Positions 1 through 11,200 of a stretch of DNA of 64,000 bases are shown here, piece after piece. Each line of letters starts with the position of its first letter. Position 1 is the stretch's first letter. This stretch comes from Rossellomorea aquimaris. Lineage in GTDB: Bacteria; Bacillota; Bacilli; Bacillales; Bacillaceae_B. The notes beneath the pieces are model-generated. The model made no database searches. It was not told the origin of the DNA and worked only from the letters and a program-made list of their open reading frames with translations. Where the stretch lies: the NCBI RefSeq assembly GCF_003315075.1, contig NZ_QNRJ01000006.1, forward strand, positions 186,001-250,000, in the 5' to 3' direction. The position numbers and the translations under genes were made by a program.

Positions 1-2
1 TT

Positions 3-554
3 TTCATCAGTAAAGACTGGTATTCATTATCTGCCAAAGCAGAGAAAATCATTCCCGGAAAGGCAATGAGCAGCGGGAGAAAAGTATTCATCGACCTGAA
101 AAGGGCCCTATTCGGATTTGTAAGGGCACAGTTCACCCTCATCTCCATCACGGCTATCATCGTGTTAATCGGATTGATCATATTGAGAGTGGATTACGCC
201 ATCACCATTGCGCTCGTAACGGGTCTCGTTGATATTTTACCGTATCTTGGTACAGGAGCGGTTTTCGTACCTTGGATCATTTATGAGTTTATTACAGGGA
301 ACGTAGGATTAGGTATCGGTTTATCCGTTCTCTATCTAGTTGTCGTGGTACAGCGTCAAATCATGGAGCCGAAAGTCCTGTCATCAAGCATCGGACTCGA
401 TCCACTCGCCACCCTGATCGCCCTCTTTGTCGGCTTTAAGCTCATCGGGTTTCTTGGCTTGATTGTCGGTCCCGTTGTGCTGGTCATTCTATCCACCCTC
501 AAAAGAGCCGGCGTCTTTGAAGATACGTGGAAATTTATTATGGGTGTAAAATAG
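3..554 (+). CDS. ytvI: AI-2E family transporter / sporulation membrane protein YtvI, C-terminal part
   Basis: The reading frame is open to the window edge, so the N-terminal part lies upstream; an internal ATG at 66 is not the true start. The visible 183 residues contain several hydrophobic segments with the long C-terminal membrane hairpin typical of the AI-2E transporter (PerM/TqsA) superfamily, including GLDPLATLIALFVG and the terminal GFLGLIVGPVV segment. In B. subtilis ytvI lies next to fxsA, pyk and pfkA, exactly as here, and the product is described as a sporulation integral membrane protein. Substrate unknown. A bidirectional terminator follows. Family assignment is strong; the ytvI name rests on synteny. 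Confidence 0.85.
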   Translation, partial: FISKDWYSLSAKAEKIIPGKAMSSGRKVFIDLKRALFGFVRAQFTLISITAIIVLIGLIILRVDYAITIALVTGLVDILPYLGTGAVFVPWIIYEFITGNVGLGIGLSVLYLVVVVQRQIMEPKVLSSSIGLDPLATLIALFVGFKLIGFLGLIVGPVVLVILSTLKRAGVFEDTWKFIMGVK

Positions 555-555
555 C

Positions 556-588
556 AAAAAGCACTGCTCCCCATGAGCAGTGCTTTTT
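556..588. terminator. Bidirectional rho-independent terminator between ytvI and fxsA
   Basis: Perfect stem AAAAAGCACTGCTC / GAGCAGTGCTTTTT with a short CCCAT-type loop lies between the convergent ytvI and fxsA stop codons. A-runs and T-runs on both sides let it serve both strands. Confidence 0.85.
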
Positions 589-591
589 GTA

Positions 592-978
592 TTATCTGTA
601 TATGATCACATTCCCATTATTGACCCAGCGTTTGAACAGCTTATAAATGAACGGTTTGAACATTTTGCGTGTAGGTGGCAGTAATAGCAGGAACCCGATT
701 GCATCGGTAATAAAACCAGGTGTCAACAGAACGACCCCTCCGACCAGAATGCACAATCCATCAATGATGGCATCTCCCGGCAGCTGACCGTACTGCATAT
801 CCTGCTGCGCTTTTCGAAGTGTTTCCATTCCCTGTTTTTTCGCCAAATAAGCTCCCAGAATTCCTGTTGTAATAATCAGTAAAACGGTCGGGATCAAGCC
901 AAACGCTTGTCCGGAAAGAACAAGCAAACCAATTTCCAACGCGGGCACGATAATTAGCAATAACAATATATATCTCAT
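592..978 (-). CDS. fxsA: FxsA family membrane protein
   Basis: Small membrane protein of about 128 residues. It starts MRYILLLLIIVPALEIG and contains GLIPTVLLIITTG, LRKAQQDMQYGQLPG and LLTPGFITDAIGFLLLLPP, the signature pattern of FxsA (in E. coli a suppressor of F exclusion of phage T7). Four hydrophobic segments are visible. The upstream in-frame ATG at 993 overlaps the ribosome binding site (GGAGG at 983-987), so the ATG at 978 is the better start. It lies between ytvI and pyk as in other Bacillus genomes. Role in Bacillus is not established. Confidence 0.88.
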   Translation of the reverse strand: MRYILLLLIIVPALEIGLLVLSGQAFGLIPTVLLIITTGILGAYLAKKQGMETLRKAQQDMQYGQLPGDAIIDGLCILVGGVVLLTPGFITDAIGFLLLLPPTRKMFKPFIYKLFKRWVNNGNVIIYR

Positions 979-1071
979 GAGGGATTCCTCCATAAATTTA
1001 ATACTTATTACTCTCTATTATAACATATTAAGAATTTTAAAGTATTATGTGAGGATTGACTTAGTTAAGCA

Positions 1072-1106
1072 GAAAAAGCCAGAGTCCATTCCAGACTCTG
1101 GCTTTT
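1072..1106 (-). terminator. Terminator of the pfkA-pyk operon
   Basis: Stem AAGCCAGAGTC / GACTCTGGCTT just past the pyk stop, followed on the minus strand by a T-run. Confidence 0.85.
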
Positions 1107-1117
1107 CATATTTCAAA

Positions 1118-2878
1118 TTATAATACGCTTGCGTGTCCGTTATAGATGACACCGCGAGTAGCGTCTACTGTAATTTCCTGACCATTTGTGAATAAAGAAG
1201 TGGCATTGTCCACACCAACGACTACTGGAATTCCTAAGTTGATACCTACTACTGCTGCATGACTTGTCAGACCGCCTTCTTCAACGATCAAGGCAGAACA
1301 TTTCTCAAGGGCTGGCATCATGTCTTTATCAGTCCCGATTGTCACAAGAACTGATCCTGGCGTAGTATTCTTCACTGCTTCATCTGCAGACATCGCCACG
1401 ACTGCTCTTCCATAAGCAGATTTACGGCCGATTCCTTGACCTTTAGCAACGACATCGCCTACCACATGGATTTTCATCAGATTGGTTGTTCCAGATTCAC
1501 CGATCGGAACACCTGCTGTGATGATAATGCGATCTCCATGCTTCGTCATTCCTGAATTGACGCTTTCTTCTACTGCCATATCAAGCATTTCGTCCGTAGT
1601 TGTCACTTTGCGTCCAACTGTAGGGTAAACGCCCCAGACAAGTGCCAAGCGGCGTGATACGGAATCTGTTCCCGTTACTGCTACGATTGGAGCTTTTGGA
1701 CGGTACTTAGAAATCATGCGTGCTGTGTGCCCGCTTTCCGTTGGAGCCACAATCGCATTGACGTCAAGGTTAAGAGCCGTGTGCGCTACAGATTGCCCGA
1801 TGGCATCCGTCATATTATGCTCACTGTCTTTGCTGCGTGCCGCCAGGATATCATTGAAATCAAGGGCTGTTTCCGCTCTTGAAGCAATGTTGTGCATCGT
1901 TTGCACTGCTTCTACAGGATATGTACCTGCAGCTGTTTCACCAGATAGCATGATCGCATCTGTACCATCGAAGATCGCATTGGCTACGTCACTTGCCTCT
2001 GCTCTAGTCGGTCTAGGGTTGCGTTGCATGGAATCAAGCATTTGAGTGGCCGTGATGACAGGCTTACCAAGTGAGTTACACTTCCTGATCAACATCTTCT
2101 GAACCAATGGTACTTCTTCAGCCGGGATTTCCACACCAAGATCTCCACGAGCTACCATCAATCCGTCTGATACTTCAAGGATTTCATTGATATTGTCTAC
2201 ACCCTCTTGATTCTCGATCTTAGGGATGATTTGAATATGAGAAGCGTCATGCTCTTCCAATAATTGACGAATTTCAAGTACATCAGATGCACGGCGAACG
2301 AATGATGCCGCAATAAAGTCGACACCCTGTCCGATACCGAATACGATATCCTGAGCATCCTTATCCGTAATCCCTGGAAGGTTTACGGAAACTCCCGGTA
2401 CGTTTACACCTTTTTTATTCTTTAAAGTGCCGCTGTTGGCAACATACGTATGAATCTCGCCATTCGCTTTATCGATTTCCGTTACTTCCAATCCGATCAG
2501 ACCATCGTCAAGAAGGATTTTAGAACCAACATGGACATCTTCGATTAATCCTTCGTATGTAACGGAGAATTTCTCAGTTGTCCCGAGTACTTCTTTCATG
2601 GAAACGATAACGCTTGAACCTTGCGTTAATTCGATTGCACCATCTTCCATATTATTCGTACGGATTTCCGGGCCTTTTGTATCAAGAAGGATCCCGACTG
2701 TTTTTCCGGCTTTTTCGGCTGCTTCACGGATATTGATGATTCTCTGTCCATGTTCTTCATGGTCACCATGTGAAAAGTTTAAGCGGGAAACATTCATTCC
2801 GGCTTCGATCAGTTGTGATAACTTCTCTACACTCTCACTTGCAGGACCGATCGTACATACTATTTTCGTTTTTCTCAT
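1118..2878 (-). CDS. pyk: Pyruvate kinase with C-terminal PEP-utilising-type domain
   Basis: Converts phosphoenolpyruvate and ADP to pyruvate and ATP in the cytoplasm. At 586 residues it is the long Bacillus form. The N-terminal barrel begins [14 protein letters not shown], with [25 protein letters not shown] (catalytic Lys and Glu region) and [33 protein letters not shown]-type active-site sequence follows. About 110 extra residues at the C-terminus, with [10 protein letters not shown], form the PEP-utilising mobile domain typical of Bacillaceae enzymes. The RBS AGGAGG precedes ATG. It is the second gene of a pfkA-pyk operon with a 30-base gap and ends at a terminator. Confidence 0.98.
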   Translation of the reverse strand: MRKTKIVCTIGPASESVEKLSQLIEAGMNVSRLNFSHGDHEEHGQRIINIREAAEKAGKTVGILLDTKGPEIRTNNMEDGAIELTQGSSVIVSMKEVLGTTEKFSVTYEGLIEDVHVGSKILLDDGLIGLEVTEIDKANGEIHTYVANSGTLKNKKGVNVPGVSVNLPGITDKDAQDIVFGIGQGVDFIAASFVRRASDVLEIRQLLEEHDASHIQIIPKIENQEGVDNINEILEVSDGLMVARGDLGVEIPAEEVPLVQKMLIRKCNSLGKPVITATQMLDSMQRNPRPTRAEASDVANAIFDGTDAIMLSGETAAGTYPVEAVQTMHNIASRAETALDFNDILAARSKDSEHNMTDAIGQSVAHTALNLDVNAIVAPTESGHTARMISKYRPKAPIVAVTGTDSVSRRLALVWGVYPTVGRKVTTTDEMLDMAVEESVNSGMTKHGDRIIITAGVPIGESGTTNLMKIHVVGDVVAKGQGIGRKSAYGRAVVAMSADEAVKNTTPGSVLVTIGTDKDMMPALEKCSALIVEEGGLTSHAAVVGINLGIPVVVGVDNATSLFTNGQEITVDATRGVIYNGHASVL

Positions 2879-2908
2879 TTTCTTTACCTCCTGAAATCTT
2901 ACAACAAT

Positions 2909-3988
<1,080 letters not shown>

Positions 3989-4021
3989 TTATTATGGACC
4001 AATAGACTATGGATTATTTCT

Positions 4022-4050
4022 AAAATAACACGAAGATACAAGGTTCTCAA
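4022..4050 (-). promoter_or_regulatory. Candidate sigma-A promoter for pfkA-pyk
   Basis: On the minus strand TTGAGA (4045-4050) and TATTTT (4022-4027) are separated by 17 bases, about 150 bases upstream of the pfkA start. A second, weaker pair (TTGAGT, 18 bases, TATCTT) overlaps it. The long leader has no recognisable riboswitch. Confidence 0.4.
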
Positions 4051-4093
4051 CAAGTTACTCAAAGGAAATGCTAAAGACGAAATAATCTATTAA

Positions 4094-4109
4094 ATGGAAG
4101 CGTTTTAAT
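4094..4109. promoter_or_regulatory. Candidate catabolite-response element (cre) upstream of pfkA
   Basis: ATGGAAGCGTTTTAAT fits the cre consensus WTGNNARCGNWWWCAW at all but one position. It lies upstream of the candidate pfkA promoter, a place where CcpA often activates. Inference from the motif only. Confidence 0.35.
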
Positions 4110-4161
4110 TGTTAAAACCTTCAAAATACCGTCACAAATCTTTAATTGGATGGAAAATTAA

Positions 4162-4200
4162 TGAAAAAGACTGACAAAAGGTATTTCCTATTTGTCAGTC
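4162..4200 (-). terminator. Terminator of the accDA operon
   Basis: Perfect 10-bp stem GACTGACAAA / TTTGTCAGTC, then a T-run on the minus strand, ten bases past the accA stop codon. Confidence 0.88.
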
Positions 4201-4209
4201 CATAGTTCA

Positions 4210-5190
4210 TTATGATTTTACCCCAATTAAATCATTTAAAACAGAATATTCACCCATCGCTTTAAATTTTTCATAGCGATGCTGGATCAATTCATCTTTT
4301 TTCATGGGGATTAATTCTTTCAAGGATGCCTTTAATACATCATTGATATATTGTGCTTGCTCTTCGACACCTTTATGAGCACCGCCTTTAACTTCCGTGA
4401 CGATTTCATCAATGATTCCGAGCTCCTTCAAATCCGGTGCTGTAACCTTCATGGATTCAGCCGCCCGTTTCGCTTGTGTGGAATCCTTCCACAGAATGGC
4501 CGCCGCCCCTTCAGGTGATATCACGGAGTAGGTGGAATTTTCAAGCATATGAATATGGTTCCCGACTCCCAGTGCCAGGGCACCTCCACTACCACCTTCA
4601 CCGATGACCATGCAGATAACGGGAACGGTCAAGCCTGCCATTTCTACAAGATTTCTTGCAATGGCTTCACTTTGCCCCCGCTCCTCTGCCGCTTTACCGG
4701 GATATGCGCCCTTTGTATCAATAAAGCAGATGATCGGACGGTTGAACTTGTCCGCTTGCTTCATCAATCGTAAGGCTTTTCGGTACCCTTCCGGATGAGG
4801 CATTCCAAAGTTCCGGCGAATATTTTCTTTCGTATCTTTCCCTCTTTGGTGTCCGATGATGGTCACAGGGACATCATGAAATTTACCTACGCCTGAAACA
4901 ATGGCTTCGTCGTCCCCATACAGGCGGTCTCCATGCATTTCGATGAAGTCCGTAAAGAGATAGCCGATATAATCAAGCGTCGTCGGGCGATTCGGGTGTC
5001 GTGCTACCTGAACCCTTTCCCACGGCTTCATGTTTTCATAGATATCATTTTCAAGCTTCGTGAGCCTGTTCTCCAGTTTCTCGATTTCTTTTGATAAATC
5101 GACGTCGGAATTTTGAGTGAACTCCTTCAGCTCGGCTATTTTTTTCTTGAGCTCAAATACAGGCTTTTCAAATTCCATCTCATTTACCAT
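4210..5190 (-). CDS. accA: Acetyl-CoA carboxylase carboxyltransferase subunit alpha
   Basis: With AccD it transfers the carboxyl group from biotin to acetyl-CoA to give malonyl-CoA for fatty-acid synthesis. The 326-residue product has the AccA N-terminal helix ([15 protein letters not shown]), [52 protein letters not shown] and [15 protein letters not shown], all diagnostic. Its ATG overlaps the accD stop by seven bases (ATGGTAA), indicating translational coupling; a second ATG at 5178 is possible. Last gene before the terminator. Confidence 0.97.
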   Translation of the reverse strand: MVNEMEFEKPVFELKKKIAELKEFTQNSDVDLSKEIEKLENRLTKLENDIYENMKPWERVQVARHPNRPTTLDYIGYLFTDFIEMHGDRLYGDDEAIVSGVGKFHDVPVTIIGHQRGKDTKENIRRNFGMPHPEGYRKALRLMKQADKFNRPIICFIDTKGAYPGKAAEERGQSEAIARNLVEMAGLTVPVICMVIGEGGSGGALALGVGNHIHMLENSTYSVISPEGAAAILWKDSTQAKRAAESMKVTAPDLKELGIIDEIVTEVKGGAHKGVEEQAQYINDVLKASLKELIPMKKDELIQHRYEKFKAMGEYSVLNDLIGVKS

Positions 5191-6053
5191 GGCAGATCAC
5201 CGTCCCACTGATGTATATCAAGTACTGTCCCGATTTTCTCTTTTAACTCGAGCCTCGAGATGACTCCGTCAAGTTGACCATGCTTCAATAAAAATTCGGA
5301 TGTTTGGAAGTCTTCCGGTAAGTCTTCCCTGATCGTCTGCTCAATGATCCTTCTGCCTGCGAAGCCGATAAGCGCTCCGGGTTCAGCAAAATTATAGTCC
5401 CCTACGGAAGCGAAACTTGCGGATACACCGCCTGTTGTCGGGTGCGTCATGATCGAGATGAAGAGTCCTCCATTTTCGCTCAATCGATTAAGGGCCACAC
5501 TGGTCTTGGCCATTTGCATCAAGGAAAGGACACCTTCCTGCATTCTCGCGCCTCCAGATGCTGTGAAAATAATGAATGGGACTTTTCGTTTGTCGGCTTC
5601 TTCGATGGCTCTCGTGATCTTCTCACCGACGACAGAGCCCATGCTTCCCATTCTGAAACGTGAATCCATGATGGCCGTGACCACTTCGATTCCGTTCACC
5701 TTACCTGAACCAGTTAAGACCGCCTCATTCATACCTGTCTTTTTACGGTCCTTTTCCACTTTCCCCTCATAATCAGGAAAGTTCAAAGGATTACCGGAAG
5801 TAAGGTCATGATCAAGCTCCTTGAAGGTACCTTCATCTATAAAACTATCGACTCTCTCCGGTGAGCTCATCCCATGATGATATCCGCAATGAATGCACAC
5901 CTTTAAGTTTTTTTGAAGTTCTTTCGTGTACATGATCTTTTTACAATCAGGACATTTGGTCATGATGCCTTCTGGAACGTCATGTTTAGCCGCTTCAGAA
6001 GGGATGGTTGCATATTTTTTCTTTTTGGATTTATTAAAAAGTTCCTTAAGCAA
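5184..6053 (-). CDS. accD: Acetyl-CoA carboxylase carboxyltransferase subunit beta
   Basis: Partner of AccA in the carboxyltransferase. The N-terminus carries a four-cysteine zinc ribbon (CPDCKKIM near residue 35 and CIHCGYH near residue 53). The crotonase-like core has [37 protein letters not shown] and [16 protein letters not shown]. The length of 289 residues is normal. It starts at TTG, 9 bases after AGGAGG. It overlaps accA and lies downstream of the GntR regulator, separated by about 165 bases. Confidence 0.97.
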   Translation of the reverse strand: MLKELFNKSKKKKYATIPSEAAKHDVPEGIMTKCPDCKKIMYTKELQKNLKVCIHCGYHHGMSSPERVDSFIDEGTFKELDHDLTSGNPLNFPDYEGKVEKDRKKTGMNEAVLTGSGKVNGIEVVTAIMDSRFRMGSMGSVVGEKITRAIEEADKRKVPFIIFTASGGARMQEGVLSLMQMAKTSVALNRLSENGGLFISIMTHPTTGGVSASFASVGDYNFAEPGALIGFAGRRIIEQTIREDLPEDFQTSEFLLKHGQLDGVISRLELKEKIGTVLDIHQWDGDLPW

Positions 6054-6217
6054 GGTGAAACCTCCTTAACTAATTACAGTCGCTTATACGTCTTCTGAAG
6101 AAAAAAAATGAAGGTGATAAATACTTTAAATCAATTTCCCAGGGACAGCTTCCGCTTTCGTTTCTAGTAGTAAATGCACGATATAAAACTGCTTGACTAT
6201 CAGTTTAATGGAAAGGT

Positions 6218-6877
6218 TTAAAAAAAGATGTTGGAAATTGTCGCATCCATATCGACAATTTCCCTGACCCTTTTATACGTCTCTTGCACAGTCTCTTTAT
6301 CCTGTTTCTCTATTCCTTGAAGCATTAGGATAATCTCTTCCCTCATAGAATTCGTCATCTTGATTTCTCCACAAATCAATGTTTCAAAATCATTTAAGAT
6401 GTTCCAAATCCGTTGAGCCAAATGATTGGCGTTCATCATCACGATGTCCCTGAACACATCGTCCAGGCATTCCGCTTCTGTCACTTTATCAAAAAGAGCA
6501 TCCATCTTCTTTTTTTCTGAAAATAGATCTTTCAGCGCTTCTTTTTCAATCATCATTTTCGTATAAAGAATGTCCTCCTGGGCTTTGTGGTCCTCGAGGA
6601 TGAACATTCCTAACAAGTCGATGAGGTGATGATCGCGAAAATCCCTTAAGAAGGTACCCTCGCCTCTTTTGGTTTCAATCAGTCCCAGCAATTCCAAGGC
6701 CCGTAATGCCTCCCTGACAGAAGAGCGCCCAACGTTCAATCGTTCGGACAGCTCTCTTTCAGAAGGGATTTTATCGCCTGGCTTGAGGCCGTCTTTAGAT
6801 ATCATTTCTCGCAGTTGGTGAACAATTCCAATATATACTTTAGCGTGGGAATGGAGAGAGTTCACTTCTGACATCAT
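6218..6877 (-). CDS. GntR-family (FadR/FCD type) transcriptional regulator
   Basis: Cytoplasmic DNA-binding regulator of 219 residues. The N-terminal winged helix has the GntR signature (LKPGDKIPSERELSERLNVG, then SSVREALRALELLGLIETKRGEGTFL), followed by an all-helical ligand-binding domain of FCD type. The start ATG overlaps the stop of the malic enzyme gene (ATGA), so the two are coupled. Placed between malic enzyme and accDA, it probably senses a carbon metabolite and controls this cluster; the ligand cannot be read from the sequence. Confidence 0.9.
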   Translation of the reverse strand: MMSEVNSLHSHAKVYIGIVHQLREMISKDGLKPGDKIPSERELSERLNVGRSSVREALRALELLGLIETKRGEGTFLRDFRDHHLIDLLGMFILEDHKAQEDILYTKMMIEKEALKDLFSEKKKMDALFDKVTEAECLDDVFRDIVMMNANHLAQRIWNILNDFETLICGEIKMTNSMREEIILMLQGIEKQDKETVQETYKRVREIVDMDATISNIFF

Positions 6878-8112
6878 TCACTCTTCCCGATTACCGCTAA
6901 ATCTTCTGTCTTTTTGCGAATGTCTTCCGGATCCACCTTCAAACGGGCGACTCCCGTCTCCATGGCGGATTTTGCGACTGCAGCTGCAACAGCAGGTGCT
7001 ACACGCTTATCAAATGGTGCAGGGATGACGTAATCCTCGTTCAATTCATCTTCTCCGATTAAAGCCGCAATCGCTTCAACAGCAGCTTGCTTCATCTTCT
7101 CATTGATGTGTGTCGCGCGAACATCCAGTGCCCCTCGGAAAATTCCAGGGAATGCAAGGACATTATTTACCTGGTTAGGAAAATCAGATCGACCGGTTCC
7201 AACCACTTTGGCTCCAGCCGCTTTTGCCAACTGAGGCATAATTTCAGGAACAGGATTGGCCATGGCGAAGATAATCGGATCCTGTTTCATAGAGGCAACC
7301 ATTTCTTCTGTTAACGCTCCTGCAACAGACACACCGATAAACACATCTGCGTCTTTTAGTACTTCAGTCAGTCCACCTTTGATCTGATCACGATTCGTAA
7401 ACTTGGCAACTTCGTCTTTGATTCCATTCATTCCTTCGGGACGGCCTTCGTAAATCGCTCCCTTGGAATCACACATAATGATGTCTCTCACACCATAACG
7501 GTAAAGAAGCTTAATGATCGCCATGCCCGCAGCACCGGCTCCATTGGCCACTACTTTAATTTCTGACATCTTCTTCCCGACAATCTTGAGGGCATTCATA
7601 AGACCGGCCACGGTTACAATGGCTGTACCATGTTGATCATCGTGAAACACAGGGATATTGGTCTCTTTCTTCAAGCGCTCTTCAATTTCAAAGCAATTCG
7701 GAGCTGCTATGTCTTCTAAATTCACTCCGCCAAAGGTAGGCTCAAGAAGTTTAACCGTTTCAACAATCTTGTCCACATCCGTTGTGTTCAAACAGATTGG
7801 AAACGCATCCACACCCGCAAAGCTCTTGAATAGAACGGCTTTCCCTTCCATAACAGGCAAGGAAGCTTCCGGTCCGATATTTCCAAGACCTAAAACCGCC
7901 GTACCATCTGAAACAACCGCTACCATGTTCCCTTTCATTGTGTAATCGTAAACCGTTTCAGGCTTGTCATAAATGACTTTACACGGTTCTGCCACCCCTG
8001 GGGAATAAGCCAGGCTCAGGTCTTCAGCATTCCGGACCTCCACCTTGGATGTTGTTTCTAATTTCCCTTTGTTTACCCGATGCATATGCAGAGCTTCTTC
8101 ACGCAATGACAA
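6874..8112 (-). CDS. NAD(P)-dependent malic enzyme (YtsJ type)
   Basis: Oxidative decarboxylation of malate to pyruvate. The 412-residue product carries SLREEALHMHRVNKGK, DLSLAYSPGVAEPCK, VFHDDQHGTAIVTVAGLMNA (metal and malate site), ANGAGAAGMAIIKL (Rossmann GxGxxG variant) and GTGRSDFPNQVNNVLAFPG. I chose the TTG at 8112, preceded by AAGGAG at 8 bases, because this fits the YtsJ N-terminus; the frame extends to 8229 but that part has no family similarity. It lies upstream of the GntR regulator in the same operon. B. subtilis YtsJ is the main NADP-linked malic enzyme; cofactor preference here is inferred. Confidence 0.95.
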   Translation of the reverse strand: MSLREEALHMHRVNKGKLETTSKVEVRNAEDLSLAYSPGVAEPCKVIYDKPETVYDYTMKGNMVAVVSDGTAVLGLGNIGPEASLPVMEGKAVLFKSFAGVDAFPICLNTTDVDKIVETVKLLEPTFGGVNLEDIAAPNCFEIEERLKKETNIPVFHDDQHGTAIVTVAGLMNALKIVGKKMSEIKVVANGAGAAGMAIIKLLYRYGVRDIIMCDSKGAIYEGRPEGMNGIKDEVAKFTNRDQIKGGLTEVLKDADVFIGVSVAGALTEEMVASMKQDPIIFAMANPVPEIMPQLAKAAGAKVVGTGRSDFPNQVNNVLAFPGIFRGALDVRATHINEKMKQAAVEAIAALIGEDELNEDYVIPAPFDKRVAPAVAAAVAKSAMETGVARLKVDPEDIRKKTEDLAVIGKSE

Positions 8113-8214
8113 TCCACTCACTCCTTCTGTTTCTTTACATGCTATATGTCGATTCATGATTATCATAAATCTTCTAACTGTACATGATTGATAGTGAAAA
8201 AAATAAAGATATAG

Positions 8215-8236
8215 AGGTGGTCTGACCACCTTTTTC
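8215..8236. terminator. Short hairpin between dnaE and malic enzyme
   Basis: AGGTGG / CCACCT stem with a TCTGA-type loop; T-rich sequence follows on both strands. It could end dnaE transcription; orientation is uncertain. Confidence 0.45.
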
Positions 8237-8276
8237 TATTAAACAATAATATAAATATTGGTTTTAGTAAAGTAGG

Positions 8277-11200
8277 TTATTGTAATATGACATTTGCCTC
8301 ACCCAGAATCCGATGCATTTCCCTAAGAGCCTCTTGAGACGGGGACACACGTAAATGATCCGGAAGCTGGACACTCTTTTTTTCACGTTCATAATAAACG
8401 ATGACAGGATTCTTCCCTTTGAACCGTTGAATCGTTTGCTGAATGCGCTGCGTACAAGCCTCTTCATCCTGATCCATGGCAATTTTCAAATAGAGCTTCT
8501 GGTCCCTTGCTTTCACTCTCGCCTGGACTTCTTCCATCGCTTCCACCTGATTCACAATGAACTGAAGCTTATCGTTACGTTCTTCCACGTTTCCACCAAA
8601 CAGGAGGATATTCCCTTCTTTAAGCTGAATCATATGATTTCGATAGACATTCGGAAACACTACCGCTTCGATCTCTCCACTTTCATCACCGATTTCGAGG
8701 AAGGCCATCACTTCCCCTTTTTTCGTCCGGATGGATTTTACTCCGGTTATATAACCGCCAAATGTGATTTTCGACCCCTTCTGAAGATCGGCTATTTGCT
8801 GTAAGCCAAGATCATCATACAGGTGACGGTAGGAAGAAACGGGATGGTCGGATAAGTAAAGACCCAGCACCTGTTTCTCGAATTGAAGCTTCGTATCGAT
8901 GGTCATATCCTCTACTTCGACATGCTTGGGCTTTAACAGGAACGCCTCTTCCTCATGAAACAGATCGGGATCACCTTCAGGGTTGACAAGTTCCGCATGC
9001 TGAGCCGCAACATCAAGGCTCGCAAGCAGTGTGGCACGATCCATTTCGAATTCATCGAACGCCCCGGATAATACTAAATTTTCGAGAATCTTCCGGTTAA
9101 TCGTTTTGGAAGATACCCTCATGCAAAAATCAAACAGATCCTGAAATGGTTTGTCTTTTCTGGCACGGATGATTTCCTTTAAAGCAGCTGCCCCTATTCC
9201 TTTGATGGCCCCTAAGCTGTAACGGATCCTATTCTTTCCTTCTACCGTAAAGACAAATTGACTCGTGTTAATGGACGGCGGCAGGATCTCAATATCATAA
9301 AGCTTTGCTTCCCGGATGTACTGCGCCACTTTCGTCTCATTTCCCACTACCGATGTCAGGAGGGATGATAGGAAAAAAGCAGGATAATGTGTTTTCAAAT
9401 AAGCCAGTTGATAGGCGATCATACTATAGGCCACCGCGTGGGAGCGGTTGAATCCATAATCTGCGAAACGGACAATCAAGTCATATATGGTGTGCGCGAC
9501 TTCTTCGGTATATCCTTTCCGTGTTGAACCGGAAACAAAATGCTCCCGTTCCTGGTCGAGGACATCCTTTTTCTTCTTCGAAACCGCTCTTCTGAGCAAA
9601 TCTGCTTCCCCGAGGGAGAAACCGGCCATTTTCGAAGCAATCTGCATGATCTGTTCCTGATATACAATGACACCATAAGTCATTTCAAGAATCGGCTTTA
9701 AGTCAGGCAACGGATATTCCACCTTTTCCCCACCGTGCTTCCGTTTGATATACGTCGGGATATTTTCCATCGGCCCCGGACGATACAATGCATTTACGGC
9801 CACGATATCTTCGAAAGAATTAGGCTTCAGTCTTTTTAATACATTCCGCATTCCTTCAGATTCAAGCTGGAATATTCCATTGGTCAGTCCTTTACTTAAT
9901 AATTCAAAGGTTTTCGCATCATTCATGGGAATAGACTCAATGGAGAATGATTTATTGGTTCCCATTTGAACGTTCTTCACAATTCTTTCTAATATACTTA
10001 GATTACGGAGGCCGAGGAAATCCATTTTCAACAACCCGATTTCTTCCAATATATCCATAGAGAATTGAGTAAGATGGATTCCGGATGAACTTCCCTGGAT
10101 GGGTACCCATTGCACTAACGGAGCTTCACTCATCACGACTCCCGCCGCATGGGTCGACGTGTGTCTTGGAAGCCCTTCAAGTTTAAGAGCCGTCTGAAAT
10201 AATTTCTTATAATGATCAGAGCTCGTCACAAATTCGCGGAATCCCTTTGACTTTTCATAGGCTTCCTGCAGCGTGATCCCCAGCTGATTGGGAACAAGCT
10301 TGGATACCTGCTCCTGCTCCTTCATATTCAATCCGAATACACGACCTGTATCACGCAGGGCTGCCTTCGCTGCAAACGTCCCGAACGTAATGATCTGGGC
10401 AACGTGAAGGCTCCCATACTTCCCTTCCACATACTCGATCACTTCGTCCCGCCGGTGATCGGGAAAATCGATATCGATATCCGGCATGGACACCCGTTCA
10501 GGATTTAAAAATCGTTCAAACAACAAATGATGCTCGATCGGATCCACATCTGTAATCCTCAACGCGTAAGAGACCAAAGAACCCGCTGCCGATCCCCTTC
10601 CCGGTCCCGTCAGGATCTTCCTTTCCTTCGCATACTTCATAAAATCCCAGACAATCAGGAAGTAATCGCTGAATCCCATCCTGCCGATGACTTCAAGCTC
10701 ATAATCCAATCGTTCTATGTACTCATCGGAAACCGACTCTACTCTTTCACTCAGGCCTTTCTCACAAAGATGTGTCAATTCCTGAAGGGCAGACACTCCC
10801 TCAGGCAGGGGATATTTCGGGAGGAGCTGCTGATGGAAGGGGATGGTCAGGTGACACTGATCGGCAATCTTCATCGTGTTTTCAAGCTCCGTGACATGAT
10901 CAGGAAACAAATCCACCATCTGCTCTTTAGACTTGAAATAATACTCCTGTGAACCCAATACGTCCCGGTCATCTTCGGATAGCTTTACTCCGTCACGTAT
11001 CGCACCCATGCATTCATGGGCGAAATGATCTTCCTGGTCTAAATACTGAACATCATTGGTAGCCACCATATCCGTTCCTGTCTCCTTGGCGACTTGTTGA
11101 AGTAAAGGAATAAGAGTATCCTCAGACGGAATCCCATGATTTTGTATGCTTAAATAAAAGGAGTCCCTGCCGAACATCTGTTGATAGGCGTGGATGCACT

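Noticed and set aside
6060-6110. ECF promoter upstream of accD on the plus strand (TGAAAC ... CGTC)
   Set aside because: Spacing is 27 bases, not 16, and it points away from accD.
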